A stretch of DNA of 64,000 nucleotides from Brumimicrobium glaciale (GTDB lineage: Bacteria; Bacteroidota; Bacteroidia; Flavobacteriales_D; Crocinitomicaceae). Of the stretch, positions 54,287 to 63,304 are shown one piece after another (the first letter of the stretch is position 1; each line of letters begins with the position of its first letter). The stretch spans positions 1-64,000 of the forward strand of contig NZ_SETE01000002.1 of the NCBI RefSeq assembly GCF_004152935.1, read 5' to 3'. The position numbers and the translations under genes are program-made. The notes below the pieces were generated by a model. That model was not told where the DNA came from and did not search any database. It saw only the letters and a program-made list of their open reading frames with translations.

Positions 54287-54741
54287 TGTCAGATTCATCA
54301 AATAATAAATCTGAATGTCAATATTGTAAACAAGCAGTCTCAAATAATAATTTTCTAGAAATAGTTGAAAATAATAATCCATCTTCATTTTACGATTGGA
54401 AAATTACTATAGTATTCTATTGCGGTTTACATTATATGAAATCATTTGTCGCCTCAAAAGGAGTTAGATTATCCGATCATAAAGATTTTAATACTAAAAC
54501 TCTGTCTCAAGGTGATGGTATTTTTCCAATATTGATAATTGATGGAAAAATAAGACAAGATTATATAAATTTGAGAAGTTTATCTTATCATGTTAGGTAT
54601 GACGGTTGTTTTTCTGACAAAATCAGTAAAGTTTTAGTTAAAGGTAGACTGAAAGATTCGAAGCAATATTTATTAAATGTAAAGAATTGGATAGTTCCAA
54701 GATTAGAAAACGAAAATATTGAAACAAATTATACATTCTAA
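54286..54741 (+). CDS. HEPN-like protein, second gene of a two-gene unit
   Basis: The 151-residue protein has a possible zinc pair CQYC (11-14), then FYCGLHYMKSFVASKGVRLS (about 47-66) with a following DH. It ends with YINLRSLSYHVRYDG (93-107) and a last helix. This order (a helix with xxALHxxKAxLxxxG, an H after it, then L..xSxxxRY) is that of HEPN-domain proteins. R97 and H102 give an R-x4-H arrangement like the RNase motif of catalytic HEPN toxins. R104-Y105 matches the conserved RY of non-catalytic relatives. It could be a toxin or effector; confidence in the fold is moderate, in the function low. Confidence 0.5.
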   Translation: MSDSSNNKSECQYCKQAVSNNNFLEIVENNNPSSFYDWKITIVFYCGLHYMKSFVASKGVRLSDHKDFNTKTLSQGDGIFPILIIDGKIRQDYINLRSLSYHVRYDGCFSDKISKVLVKGRLKDSKQYLLNVKNWIVPRLENENIETNYTF

Positions 54742-54870
54742 TGTAAGCAAGTCATGTTTACAAAATAAGAGTAATTCAAACTTAAAATCAACTTAATAAT
54801 TTTATAAGTCATTTTTATAAAGTTAAATCAACATTCTTTTATGAGCTTACATTATTAAAACCTGAACTGA

Positions 54871-56133
54871 TTACTCATCACTAACAATCAGTTTTCTAAC
54901 TGCAATAACCTCATTTCCTTCTGACAAATGAGCAAAATAAATTCCGCTTGGTAGCTTGTCACGAAATATTGTAATTTGTTTTCCTGAAATATTTTCTATC
55001 TTTTTTACTTCTTGACCATAGGAATTGAAGATGGTAACTTTTCCATTCTTTAAAGCAATCTCGGTTTCTAAAGTTGTCTGATTAGAAAATGGATTAGGGA
55101 AAATTATCGTATTAAAACTGTTGCTTAAATTTTTAATGCCCGCAGTTTCGCCACCGTTAGTAGTTTTATAAATTCCAATTCCACCTAAAGCGTAGCCAAT
55201 AGTATCATTAGCAAAATTAATTTTACCAATGATGGATAATGGAGAAATGTTTTGTACTGTCCAATTTTCGCCTCCATCAATTGTTTTATAAATTCCACCA
55301 GCATTGTTGATGTATCCGATATCCTTTGTAATAAAATGAACTCCACTTAGATTATTGAAGGGATGAATAAAAGATTTAACCCAAGAAACTCCTCCATCTG
55401 AAGTTTTTAGAAAAAGTCCATTCCCTCCAACTGCAAAGCCATAATTATCGTCAACAAAAAACATTTCGTTTATTCTTCGTCTATTCAATCCAGATACTCC
55501 TGTCATTGTATCTGTGTAAACTTCTGTCCAGGATGTACCTAAATCTGTCGATCGAATCATGGAATAAATCTTACTGTTCTGTCCATTGTATTTAAACGTG
55601 CTCAAAATTACATTTGAAACGGAATTAAATGAGATATTGGTTACTGATGAATTAGTGGGTAAGTTTATTTGGGTAAAACTTGATCCGCCATCGGTAGTTT
55701 TTAATATAAAGGGAATATCGCCACTTACAAAACCAAGATCTTCATTTAAAAATTCGATATGCTCAAAATTATAGCCTGAATATGCATTTGATGTGAGTGA
55801 ATCCCAGCTTGCTCCTCCATCAATTGTTTTAGCTATTACATTGGTATGAGTACCGAAGTTTGTTCCACCGCATGTATAACCCACTAATTTACTTGGAAAG
55901 TCGATATCTAAAAACCACGAAGTATTGAAAATTGTCTGAAAGTATGACCAATTTTGACCTCCATCAATTGAGCTGAAAATTCCCCCTTGACCATTGACGT
56001 AAAATAATGAATCATTACTTACAACTGTCATCGCATATGCTTGGTTGGGACTTGGTGTATAGCGAACAATGTTCCATTGTGCAGACAAAAATAGTGGAGA
56101 TAAAATAACGATGATAAATAATATAATTTTCAT
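54871..56133 (-). CDS. T9SS-sorted protein with YCF48-type beta-propeller
   Basis: The 420-residue protein has a signal peptide (1-18, ending FLSAQ) and about seven BNR/YCF48-like blades built around the pattern [TS]xDGGxxW: SIDGGQNWS, TIDGGASWD, TTDGGSSFT, STDLGTSWT, TSDGGVSWV, TIDGGENWT, TTNGGE. A Por-type sorting domain (IIFPNPFSNQTTLETE to KLIVSDE) ends it. It is probably secreted and surface-bound; its ligand is unknown. The sorting domain ends SDE and lacks the usual basic final residues. Confidence 0.85.
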   Translation of the reverse strand: MKIILFIIVILSPLFLSAQWNIVRYTPSPNQAYAMTVVSNDSLFYVNGQGGIFSSIDGGQNWSYFQTIFNTSWFLDIDFPSKLVGYTCGGTNFGTHTNVIAKTIDGGASWDSLTSNAYSGYNFEHIEFLNEDLGFVSGDIPFILKTTDGGSSFTQINLPTNSSVTNISFNSVSNVILSTFKYNGQNSKIYSMIRSTDLGTSWTEVYTDTMTGVSGLNRRRINEMFFVDDNYGFAVGGNGLFLKTSDGGVSWVKSFIHPFNNLSGVHFITKDIGYINNAGGIYKTIDGGENWTVQNISPLSIIGKINFANDTIGYALGGIGIYKTTNGGETAGIKNLSNSFNTIIFPNPFSNQTTLETEIALKNGKVTIFNSYGQEVKKIENISGKQITIFRDKLPSGIYFAHLSEGNEVIAVRKLIVSDE

Positions 56134-56427
56134 TTGTGTAGTGTAAAATTTAATTTTTTTTTTGATGATTTAAAAAGAAAGTCCAAATAAAATATTCAGA
56201 TTAACTCATTCATTATCAACAAAAGTAAAATAAAAAATCCGGTTATACTAATGGGTTGAAATAAAAGAATTATTCAATATTTAGTTATGGCGCTCATAGT
56301 CTAAAAATATAGAACTTAATAATTTCCGAATATAGAGTTTCCTATAAATACAAGCCTTATTAAATAATTGTGATATATTTACTCACCAAGATATAAATCA
56401 CTGCTAAAAGCTTAAAAAAACCATTTA

Positions 56428-56985
56428 ATGATAACATTAGTCTCAAAATTTTATTGGAAAATATTCGGTTGGAAAATTGTTGGAACAATTCCTTCAGAAC
56501 TCAAGAAAATGATTCTCGTTATAGCTCCACACACCAGTTGGGTTGATATTTTAATTGGTTTTGCTTCACGCTCTAAATTAGGAATTCAACACGCGAAATT
56601 CATAGGGAAGAAGGAGTTGTTTGAAGGCTTTTTTGGTGGCTTTCTGAAAAGGATGGGAGGGATTCCGATTGATCGTAAAGGAAAACTTGGAATTGTTGAA
56701 CAAATAGCGAAGTATTATGCTGACAATGATGAGTTTATTGTTGGAGTTTCTCCTGAGGGAACGCGAAAACGAGTGGATAAGCTTAAAACAGGATTTTACC
56801 ATATAGCTAAAAGCGCAAATATTCCAATAGTTTTGGTTGGTTTCGACTATAAAAAAAGACAAGTGATATTAGCAGATCCTATTTATGCAAGTGAAAATGA
56901 AGACGCAGATATCAAGAAAGTTGTTGCGTTTTTTTCAACTATAGAAGGAGCGAAGCCAGAATATGATTTAAGACACTTGAGCTGA
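56428..56985 (+). CDS. lysophospholipid acyltransferase family protein
   Basis: The 185-residue protein has a short hydrophobic N-terminus and the acyltransferase motif HTSWVD (an HX4D at about 32-37). Block II is GKKELFEGFFGGFLKRMGGIPIDRK, block III VSPEGTRKRVDKLKTGFYHIA (EGTR), and block IV IPIVLVGFDYKKRQV. It is short for PlsC (about 240) and resembles the small 1-acylglycerol-3-phosphate acyltransferase-like proteins of Bacteroidota. It should acylate a lysophospholipid or related acceptor at the inner membrane. It stands alone. Confidence 0.85.
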   Translation: MITLVSKFYWKIFGWKIVGTIPSELKKMILVIAPHTSWVDILIGFASRSKLGIQHAKFIGKKELFEGFFGGFLKRMGGIPIDRKGKLGIVEQIAKYYADNDEFIVGVSPEGTRKRVDKLKTGFYHIAKSANIPIVLVGFDYKKRQVILADPIYASENEDADIKKVVAFFSTIEGAKPEYDLRHLS

Positions 56986-57205
56986 AGCATTATAAAATTT
57001 TGGAATAAACTCAAAAATCACAAATTTGTTTCTGAATAAAATGAAAGACAGATAAGAGCTTTCTCAATACTGTAAAAGATAGTCCTATTTTTGTATGTGT
57101 CTGTAAAGTAGGTGTTTTACGATTTTTAATGTGACATAACAAATTCTAGAGTTAGGGTTTTAATTAAATAAAAGTTACTTTTGTTTAAATTAACACTATT
57201 GAATT

Positions 57206-57835
57206 ATGAAATCATTTCTACTTATTTTATCACTTTTACCCATTTCTTCACTTTTTGGTCAATACATTAATGATATTTCTCCAAATGAAGCGGACAATGG
57301 TGAAACATTAAACGTTACTATCACTGGAGCGAATACTTCTTTTAATCAGGCAACAAGCACAGTAATTAAATTTTACTTCACTGCTTCAACGACTACGGCG
57401 ACGCTTCCAAATTCTTTTACTATTCAGAATAATCAAAAAATAGTAGCAAACCTTACTGTTCCAATAAACACGTTAAATGGATGGTATGATTATTCAGTTG
57501 AAAATGATGTTGATGGATTTATATATTCACCTTCTTCTTTCAAGGTAAACAGTTCGGTTGGACTAACAACTTACAATACAAATTCTTCTTTAAAAGTATA
57601 TCCTAATCCATTCAATAACACACTATCTATTGAAGTTTCAAACGACCAAAATGGAAGCGCTAATTTGAGTTTAATTGATATCGCTGGAAAAGTTTTTGAA
57701 TCAAGAACCGTAAACCTAATAAACGGTCAAAATACTTTTGAATTGGATAACCTTAATTTACAACCAGGTATATATTTTGTTCAAGTAGCTTATTCCAATG
57801 GGAAACGATTTAGTACTAAGATTGTAAAGCACTAG
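57206..57835 (+). CDS. small T9SS-sorted secreted protein with IPT-like domain
   Basis: The 209-residue protein has a signal peptide (1-19, ending SSLFGQ). One IPT/TIG-type beta-sandwich follows (INDISPNEADNGETLNVTITG, about 20-115), then a Por-type sorting domain (KVYPNPFNNTLSIEVS to GKRFSTKIVKH). It is one of the smallest T9SS cargo proteins in this window. Its function is unknown. It lies 25 bp before the ATG of the O-antigen-ligase-type gene on the same strand, so they may be co-transcribed. Confidence 0.82.
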   Translation: MKSFLLILSLLPISSLFGQYINDISPNEADNGETLNVTITGANTSFNQATSTVIKFYFTASTTTATLPNSFTIQNNQKIVANLTVPINTLNGWYDYSVENDVDGFIYSPSSFKVNSSVGLTTYNTNSSLKVYPNPFNNTLSIEVSNDQNGSANLSLIDIAGKVFESRTVNLINGQNTFELDNLNLQPGIYFVQVAYSNGKRFSTKIVKH

Positions 57836-57860
57836 TTACTGATTGGTTTTTAATAAATTT

Positions 57861-59843
57861 ATGAATATTATTTTTCAAAAGCTACCGTCTTGGCTTATAG
57901 CCATAACGGTGGTTTTTATACCTTTATTTTCATTTGATAATTTAATAGATCCGAAATTAACTTCAAGACATTTATTGATTGGTATTTTGGCAATCCTGTT
58001 GATTGTTTTCTCTATTGTGAATGTTAAAAAAATCGCAATTCATAAAAGTTATATTTATTGGTGTTTACCTTTCTTTGCTCTCTTCACAGCCTATTTTATC
58101 TCTTCTTACTTTTCTCTTAATATTCCCGAAGCCAACTTCTGGATGGGTAAAATAGGGGTGTACTTTTCTCTATTCACAGTTTTACTTTTACTCCGATTCA
58201 ATGGACTTTTGAATACAAAAATAATAGCTCAGGCAGTTGTGATAAGTGTGTTTATAGGATTGTTCTTGTTTGTTTTTGAGGCAAATGAAAAGCAGTTACT
58301 AAAAACCACTACTCTGATTGACAAAAATCTTTATGCTTTATCAAGTCCTTTTGGGCATAAAAATCTATATGCTTCTTATCTCGTAATTTGTCTGCCTTTT
58401 CTTAGCTTTTTGATACTCACGAATAAGAAGTTTAAGCGCTTAATTTACATTTTTGTTTTGTTAATTGGACTAGGGACTATTATGGTGCTTCAAGCTAAAG
58501 CAGCAATTCTTGGACTTCTTGTTGGTAGTGCGCTACTCTTGCCTCTGGTTTTGCTTAATTTCCGAAACCAGAATAAAAATATCTTTCGAATTCTCTTAAT
58601 TGGTGGTACTTTCCTGCTAATTTCTTCACTCTTGGTTGTTTTTATTTTTCAAGAACATTTCTCATTACTTTTCCAAACAGCTTCTGTTAAAGAACGCGTA
58701 TTGGTTTGGGAGAATACAGTAAATATGATTCGTGAAAACCCTATTACTGGAGTTGGAGGTGGGAATTGGCAATTGTTTTTCCCTAAATATGGACTAAATT
58801 CATTTCACACAGTTAATGAGAAAATACATTTAGGTTATCAAACGTTTCAGCGTCCTCATAATGATTTTCTATGGGTTTTTTCAGAGGCTGGATTACTAGG
58901 GATTATAGCTTATATTTCAATTTTTGTAGCTGGATTTATAGGCGTTTCTACATCTTATAAAAAATCAAATACCAATATTGAAAAAATTATTCCGCTACTT
59001 TTTGGACTTGGTATTATAGCTTATTTGATTATTTCTATGTTTGATTTCCCTTTGGAACGCAGTGAGCATGTGTTTATGTTTATTTTACTTTTAGTGTTTT
59101 CTATTCCTGTTTCTCAAAAAAGCTATATTGGAAAAAAAGACTCGAAGCTTTTGCTCATATTATTTCCTTTATTATTTATTTCAGCCTATTCCGTTGACAA
59201 TACTTTATTGAGAATGCATCAAGAAAAATTGCATTTAAAGGTTTTAATTGCGCATAGAACAGAGGATTGGAAGGCGATGTTAAAAGAAGAAAACAAATCA
59301 AATCATTCAGTTTATGAAATTGATAATTTTTCAATACCAAGAGAATGGTACCGAGGTGTTGCATTTTTTTCCTTGGGTGAACTGGACAGTTCAAGAGATG
59401 CATTTGAAAAAGCATATCATTTAGCGCCCTATCAAGTTCATGTGATAAATAATTTGGCTGGACTTTATCATACTATTGGCGAACATGATAAAGCAAGGGT
59501 ACTTTATGACAAAGCATTGGCTATATCTTCCTTTAATGCTGAAATATTACTTAATAAAAGTGTTGCTTTATATTCAGAAAACAAGATTGAGGCTGCTTTC
59601 GATAATCTTTTAAAGCTTGAATATAGAAAAGAACATCCTGAGAATTACCATCATGCAATGAAAGTTATTTTTAATAAATATCTAGAAGGATTAAAGCAAT
59701 TTGAACCCAATAAATACAATCATAAGAGCTTAAATAACATTCAAAAAAGTGACAGTCTAAAAATTGTATTTCTGTTCGAATATCAGTTTAAGGAGAAGTC
59801 AAAAACAGCACTTCTGAATACTTTTACGATGGATATAGAATGA
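57861..59843 (+). CDS. O-antigen ligase-type membrane protein with C-terminal TPRs
   Basis: From the ATG at 57861 the protein has 660 residues (MNIIFQKLPSWLIAITVVFI); a TTG six codons upstream is not needed. It has about 11-12 membrane helices in the first 450 residues. The Wzy_C loop contains KERVLVWENTVNMIRENP, TGVGGGNWQLFFPKYG and QRPHNDFLWVFSEAGLLG with the conserved His. Two to three TPR-like repeats (SLGELDSSRDAFEKAYHLAP, TIGEHDKARVLYDKALAIS) follow. TPR-bearing members include PglL-type O-oligosaccharyltransferases, so protein glycosylation is possible. It is far from the polysaccharide cluster. Confidence 0.8.
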   Translation: MNIIFQKLPSWLIAITVVFIPLFSFDNLIDPKLTSRHLLIGILAILLIVFSIVNVKKIAIHKSYIYWCLPFFALFTAYFISSYFSLNIPEANFWMGKIGVYFSLFTVLLLLRFNGLLNTKIIAQAVVISVFIGLFLFVFEANEKQLLKTTTLIDKNLYALSSPFGHKNLYASYLVICLPFLSFLILTNKKFKRLIYIFVLLIGLGTIMVLQAKAAILGLLVGSALLLPLVLLNFRNQNKNIFRILLIGGTFLLISSLLVVFIFQEHFSLLFQTASVKERVLVWENTVNMIRENPITGVGGGNWQLFFPKYGLNSFHTVNEKIHLGYQTFQRPHNDFLWVFSEAGLLGIIAYISIFVAGFIGVSTSYKKSNTNIEKIIPLLFGLGIIAYLIISMFDFPLERSEHVFMFILLLVFSIPVSQKSYIGKKDSKLLLILFPLLFISAYSVDNTLLRMHQEKLHLKVLIAHRTEDWKAMLKEENKSNHSVYEIDNFSIPREWYRGVAFFSLGELDSSRDAFEKAYHLAPYQVHVINNLAGLYHTIGEHDKARVLYDKALAISSFNAEILLNKSVALYSENKIEAAFDNLLKLEYRKEHPENYHHAMKVIFNKYLEGLKQFEPNKYNHKSLNNIQKSDSLKIVFLFEYQFKEKSKTALLNTFTMDIE

Positions 59844-59977
59844 TTTTCATTAATTCATGTAAGTTATTTGAGTCTATAAATCGATTCATTTCCAAATCGA
59901 TTTATTGAAATCAAGTATTAAAAGAATTATATTTGAAAATTCTAGTATTATTTCAAATTCCAATATCCATTTCCAAA

Positions 59978-60535
59978 ATGAGTTTAGCTGATTTCTTACT
60001 TTCCTTAATCCCTTTAGACACCGAAGAATTGGAGGACATTTTATCTCATTTTGAAAAGGAGGATATTCCAAAAAACACCATGCTTATTGCTGAAGGAGAG
60101 ATAAGTAAGAGGCTGTACTTCACTGAAAGCGGCATGGGAAGAAGTTATTATCTAAAAAAAGATGGTAAGGAAATTACTCAATGGTTTTTTGGAAGCGGAA
60201 AATTTATGTCTAGCGTAGACAGCTTTTTCCAACAATCGCCAAGCTTTTATTATTTAGAAACATTGGAAGATTCTGTTGTTTTTTCGATTACAAAAGAAAA
60301 GTTAGACCAATTATTTTCTAACTACCAGAAAATGGAACAATTAGGTCGATTGGTGTCGATTGAAATGTTGACCAAAGTGGTGAATAAGTTGAATGCCATC
60401 CAGTTTCAAACTGCCAAAGAAAGATATGAATACATGTTGGAAGAGTTTCCAGACATTTCTTATCGCGTGGCACTTGGACATATTGCGTCCTATTTAGGAA
60501 TGACGCAAGAGACTTTAAGTCGCATCAGACGATAG
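59978..60535 (+). CDS. Crp/Fnr family transcriptional regulator
   Basis: From the ATG at 59978 the protein has 185 residues (MSLADFLLSLIPLDTEELED). It has a cyclic-nucleotide-binding beta-roll (about 20-115; AEGEISKRLYFTESGMGRSY, QWFFGSGKF) and a C-terminal winged helix with GHIASYLGMTQETLSRIRR, the recognition helix. No Fnr-type cysteines and no canonical cAMP-binding Arg are evident, so the signal is unknown. A non-ATG start 15 codons upstream would prepend unrelated residues. It is 390 bp upstream of the efflux operon and could regulate it. Confidence 0.85.
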   Translation: MSLADFLLSLIPLDTEELEDILSHFEKEDIPKNTMLIAEGEISKRLYFTESGMGRSYYLKKDGKEITQWFFGSGKFMSSVDSFFQQSPSFYYLETLEDSVVFSITKEKLDQLFSNYQKMEQLGRLVSIEMLTKVVNKLNAIQFQTAKERYEYMLEEFPDISYRVALGHIASYLGMTQETLSRIRR

Positions 60536-60927
60536 TAACTTCATTAGGGAGTGTTCCAGATAAATGGGCACAGGGAGTCTAGAGTAAAGAGGTGAAATCA
60601 ATTTTCTTTATCTAATTATAAGAGACGAAGATGTTGGTTTTGAATTGAAAAAGTGAAAAAAGTCTTTATTTAATTGATTGACAAAATAATTTATAGCCTA
60701 GACAATAGAACGATTTTAATCCTACCAGCCACAGAGTGTCAAAATGTTATTAGAAAATCAAATAGCAATTACACAAAACCCCAGAGGGCTGACATGTGAA
60801 AATTCAAACCAAAACCACCCATCAATTTTACTCCACTAATTCCAAAATAAAACAGTTTTTGATTTATGTCAAAGGAATAGGTTTTCAATCTCCTGACATT
60901 TGCAGTGTAACTATTAAAACCAAAACA
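60536..60927. other. 392-bp gap before the efflux operon
   Basis: No gene or strong repeat is visible. A GTG-started frame extension from 60796 (44 codons) precedes the TolC-like signal peptide and lacks coding character. Confidence 0.5.
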
Positions 60928-62301
60928 ATGCAAATACATAAATTCATAAAAATCCTTTTGGTCATTCCAATTGTAAGCTTTGTTTCACTTTCTGGATTAT
61001 CTCAGGAATTAGATCCATATCTACAAGAGTTAATCAGCAAAGGAATAAACAAAAGTCAAACTGTTAAAATCAACAGTATCGAAGAGGAGCAAGCAGTTCT
61101 CGATCAACGATTGGCAAGATCAACATTTATTCCTAAAGTCACCTTAAACGGAAGCTTTACACGTTTAGATGATGACATTACATTTGACCAAGAAACGCAA
61201 GACCTTTTGATGGCAACGCAAAAACTGTTGATTAAAGAAGCGGCAGGATTGCCTTTTAATATGCCCTTCCCAGATGGAATTCCTTTGAGAGAATCTCCAA
61301 ATCTTCAAGATAAAAATATATTGAGATCCTCTGTTGATGTAGATTGGATTTTATTCAGTGGAATGGAAGCAACCAACGCAATAAAAGCGAGTAAACACAA
61401 AGCTTCTTCATTGAATTATTTAGGAATGGCGGAAAAGGATAAAATCGCAATTCAAATTATAACGGCTTACGATCAATTGGCCTTGGTTTATGCTTCAGAG
61501 AAAGTTTTAACAACCTCGGAAGACTATTTAAGAGAGCAAGAGTTGTTTGTGAGAAAGGCCATTGAAAGAGGTTTAGCAACGCCAATTGGACGTAAAAAAA
61601 TTGAATTAGCGCAACAACAATTGGAAGGGAAGAAGCTTGAATTTCAGAACAACAAGACATTGCTAATTGAACATTTGAATCAACTCACTGGAGAGAGTAG
61701 AGAGCGTTTGCAAATGATGGCGCCAAAACTCCAAATGATTGGAATCGGAGCAGTCGTTGAAACCGAAAAACGCAATGAAGTTAAAGCTTTAGAAGAAGCA
61801 GAGCAAGCTACTTTATACAAAGCGAAAATGCAAAAAAGTAACTTCATTCCTAAAGTTGCAGTGAAAGGTCACTATGAATTTATCGAAGAAAATCTATCGC
61901 TTCTTGATCCAAAATGGTACGTAGGAGTTGGAATTAAATGGAATGTTTTTGATGGAAATCAATCGCGATTAAAAGCAAAGAAAACAGAGTTAGAAAGCTT
62001 GAAATATCGTGAAAGAATTGAAGAAGCTGAAGAAATGATTGCTTTAAGTGTTGTTAAAGCTGAGATGAATTATTCTGCTAAAGTTCAATCGGTTAAGATA
62101 GTTGAGAAAGAGATTGAATTGGCACAGGACACTTACGATATGGTGAATCAACAATACAAGAGTAACCTGGCTTCGATCAATGATGTTTTGGATGCTTTGA
62201 CGGAATTAGAAAAATCAAATTTTAAATATCAAGAAGCTGTATTTAATCAGCGAAGAGCCATAACAGAATTGTTGCATGCCAACGGAACATTAAACTATTA
62301 A
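60928..62301 (+). CDS. TolC family outer membrane efflux protein
   Basis: From the ATG at 60928 the protein has 457 residues and a clean signal peptide (MQIHKFIKILLVIPIVSFVS, ending LSQ). It shows the two-fold TolC repeat: VLDQRLARSTFIPKVTLNG and ATLYKAKMQKSNFIPKVAVK are matching repeat starts, each followed by barrel strands and long coiled helices. It forms the outer-membrane exit duct for the HlyD-type adaptor and ABC-2 permease encoded next. The substrate is unknown. A longer GTG start would bury the signal peptide. Confidence 0.88.
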   Translation: MQIHKFIKILLVIPIVSFVSLSGLSQELDPYLQELISKGINKSQTVKINSIEEEQAVLDQRLARSTFIPKVTLNGSFTRLDDDITFDQETQDLLMATQKLLIKEAAGLPFNMPFPDGIPLRESPNLQDKNILRSSVDVDWILFSGMEATNAIKASKHKASSLNYLGMAEKDKIAIQIITAYDQLALVYASEKVLTTSEDYLREQELFVRKAIERGLATPIGRKKIELAQQQLEGKKLEFQNNKTLLIEHLNQLTGESRERLQMMAPKLQMIGIGAVVETEKRNEVKALEEAEQATLYKAKMQKSNFIPKVAVKGHYEFIEENLSLLDPKWYVGVGIKWNVFDGNQSRLKAKKTELESLKYRERIEEAEEMIALSVVKAEMNYSAKVQSVKIVEKEIELAQDTYDMVNQQYKSNLASINDVLDALTELEKSNFKYQEAVFNQRRAITELLHANGTLNY

Positions 62302-62336
62302 AAAACTATAACCAAAATTATAAAAAGAGAGAAAAT

Positions 62337-63296
62337 ATGAAATCAATAAAAATACTCATTATGAGCAGCCTTGTTTTATTCAGTGTGAGTTCATGCAGTG
62401 AAAACGAGAAAATCACCTCAAATAGAGGTAAAGTAAAGTTTGAAACAATTTCTATCAGCGGAAAAATCGCGGGAAGAATTTCAAAAATATATGTTGAAGA
62501 AGGACAGCAAGTAAAGAAAGGCGATACGTTGGCTTTCATTGATGTACCTGAAGTTTTAGCGAAAATGATGCAGGCTGAAGGAGCAATTATGTCGGCGCAA
62601 GGTCAGTTAGAAATGGCTTTTAATGGAGCAACTGCAGAGCAATTGAGTCAGGTAAACCAAAAACTAATCTCTGCTAAAGCACAATTAGACTTCGCACAAG
62701 AATCTTTCAATCGTTTGGAAGGAATGTACAAGGATTCATTGGTGAGTCAGCAACAATTCGACGAAGTAAAAATGAAGTTAGCAATGGCAAAAGCACAAGT
62801 AGATGCTGTTGAAGCAAAGAAACAAGAAGTCACTAAGGGAACACGTTCAGAACAAATTAGCCAAGCCAAAGGTCAATTAAATCGGGCTTTAGGAGCGAAA
62901 GAAGAAGTTGCTGTGGCATCGAATGAAAAATACTTGATTGCACCAATCGATATGTCGATTGAAACAATCAGTTTAGAAGAAGGGGAATTGTTGACACCTG
63001 GATACACATTGTTTAACGGTTACAAAAGAAACAGCGTGTATTTTCGTTTTACAATCCCTGAATCTAAGATTTACGACTATAAAGTAGAACAAGAACTGAA
63101 CCTTGTAAATCCTTATACCAAAGAAGAATACGTAGGTAGAATTGTAGCAATAAAACAATTGGCGCAATATGCTGATATCACAAGTACATCGCCTTTGTAT
63201 GAATTGGATGAATCCATTTATGAATTGAAAGTTGTTCCTGTTACTGAAGTTTCGGACCGTCCATTTTACTTAAACAGTACAGTACTTATTAAATAA
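62337..63296 (+). CDS. HlyD/EmrA-type periplasmic adaptor lipoprotein
   Basis: The 319-residue protein has a lipoprotein signal (SLVLFSVSSCSENEK, lipobox Cys at about 21). A biotinyl-lipoyl half (ISGKIAGRISKIYVEEGQQVKKGD) follows, then a long coiled-coil hairpin (about 70-180) and the second lipoyl half with a barrel (IAPIDMSIETISLEEGELLTPG). It links the inner-membrane transporter to the TolC-type duct, in the arrangement of YbhG/YhiI with ABC-2 permeases. It starts 35 bp after the TolC-like gene and ends 8 bp before the permease gene. Confidence 0.9.
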   Translation: MKSIKILIMSSLVLFSVSSCSENEKITSNRGKVKFETISISGKIAGRISKIYVEEGQQVKKGDTLAFIDVPEVLAKMMQAEGAIMSAQGQLEMAFNGATAEQLSQVNQKLISAKAQLDFAQESFNRLEGMYKDSLVSQQQFDEVKMKLAMAKAQVDAVEAKKQEVTKGTRSEQISQAKGQLNRALGAKEEVAVASNEKYLIAPIDMSIETISLEEGELLTPGYTLFNGYKRNSVYFRFTIPESKIYDYKVEQELNLVNPYTKEEYVGRIVAIKQLAQYADITSTSPLYELDESIYELKVVPVTEVSDRPFYLNSTVLIK

Positions 63297-63304
63297 TAAT
63301 TACT

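Noticed and set aside
60796-60927. GTG-started 44-codon extension of the TolC-like protein
   Set aside because: It would place the clear signal peptide (MQIHKFIKILLV) internally; the ATG at 60928 is preferred.
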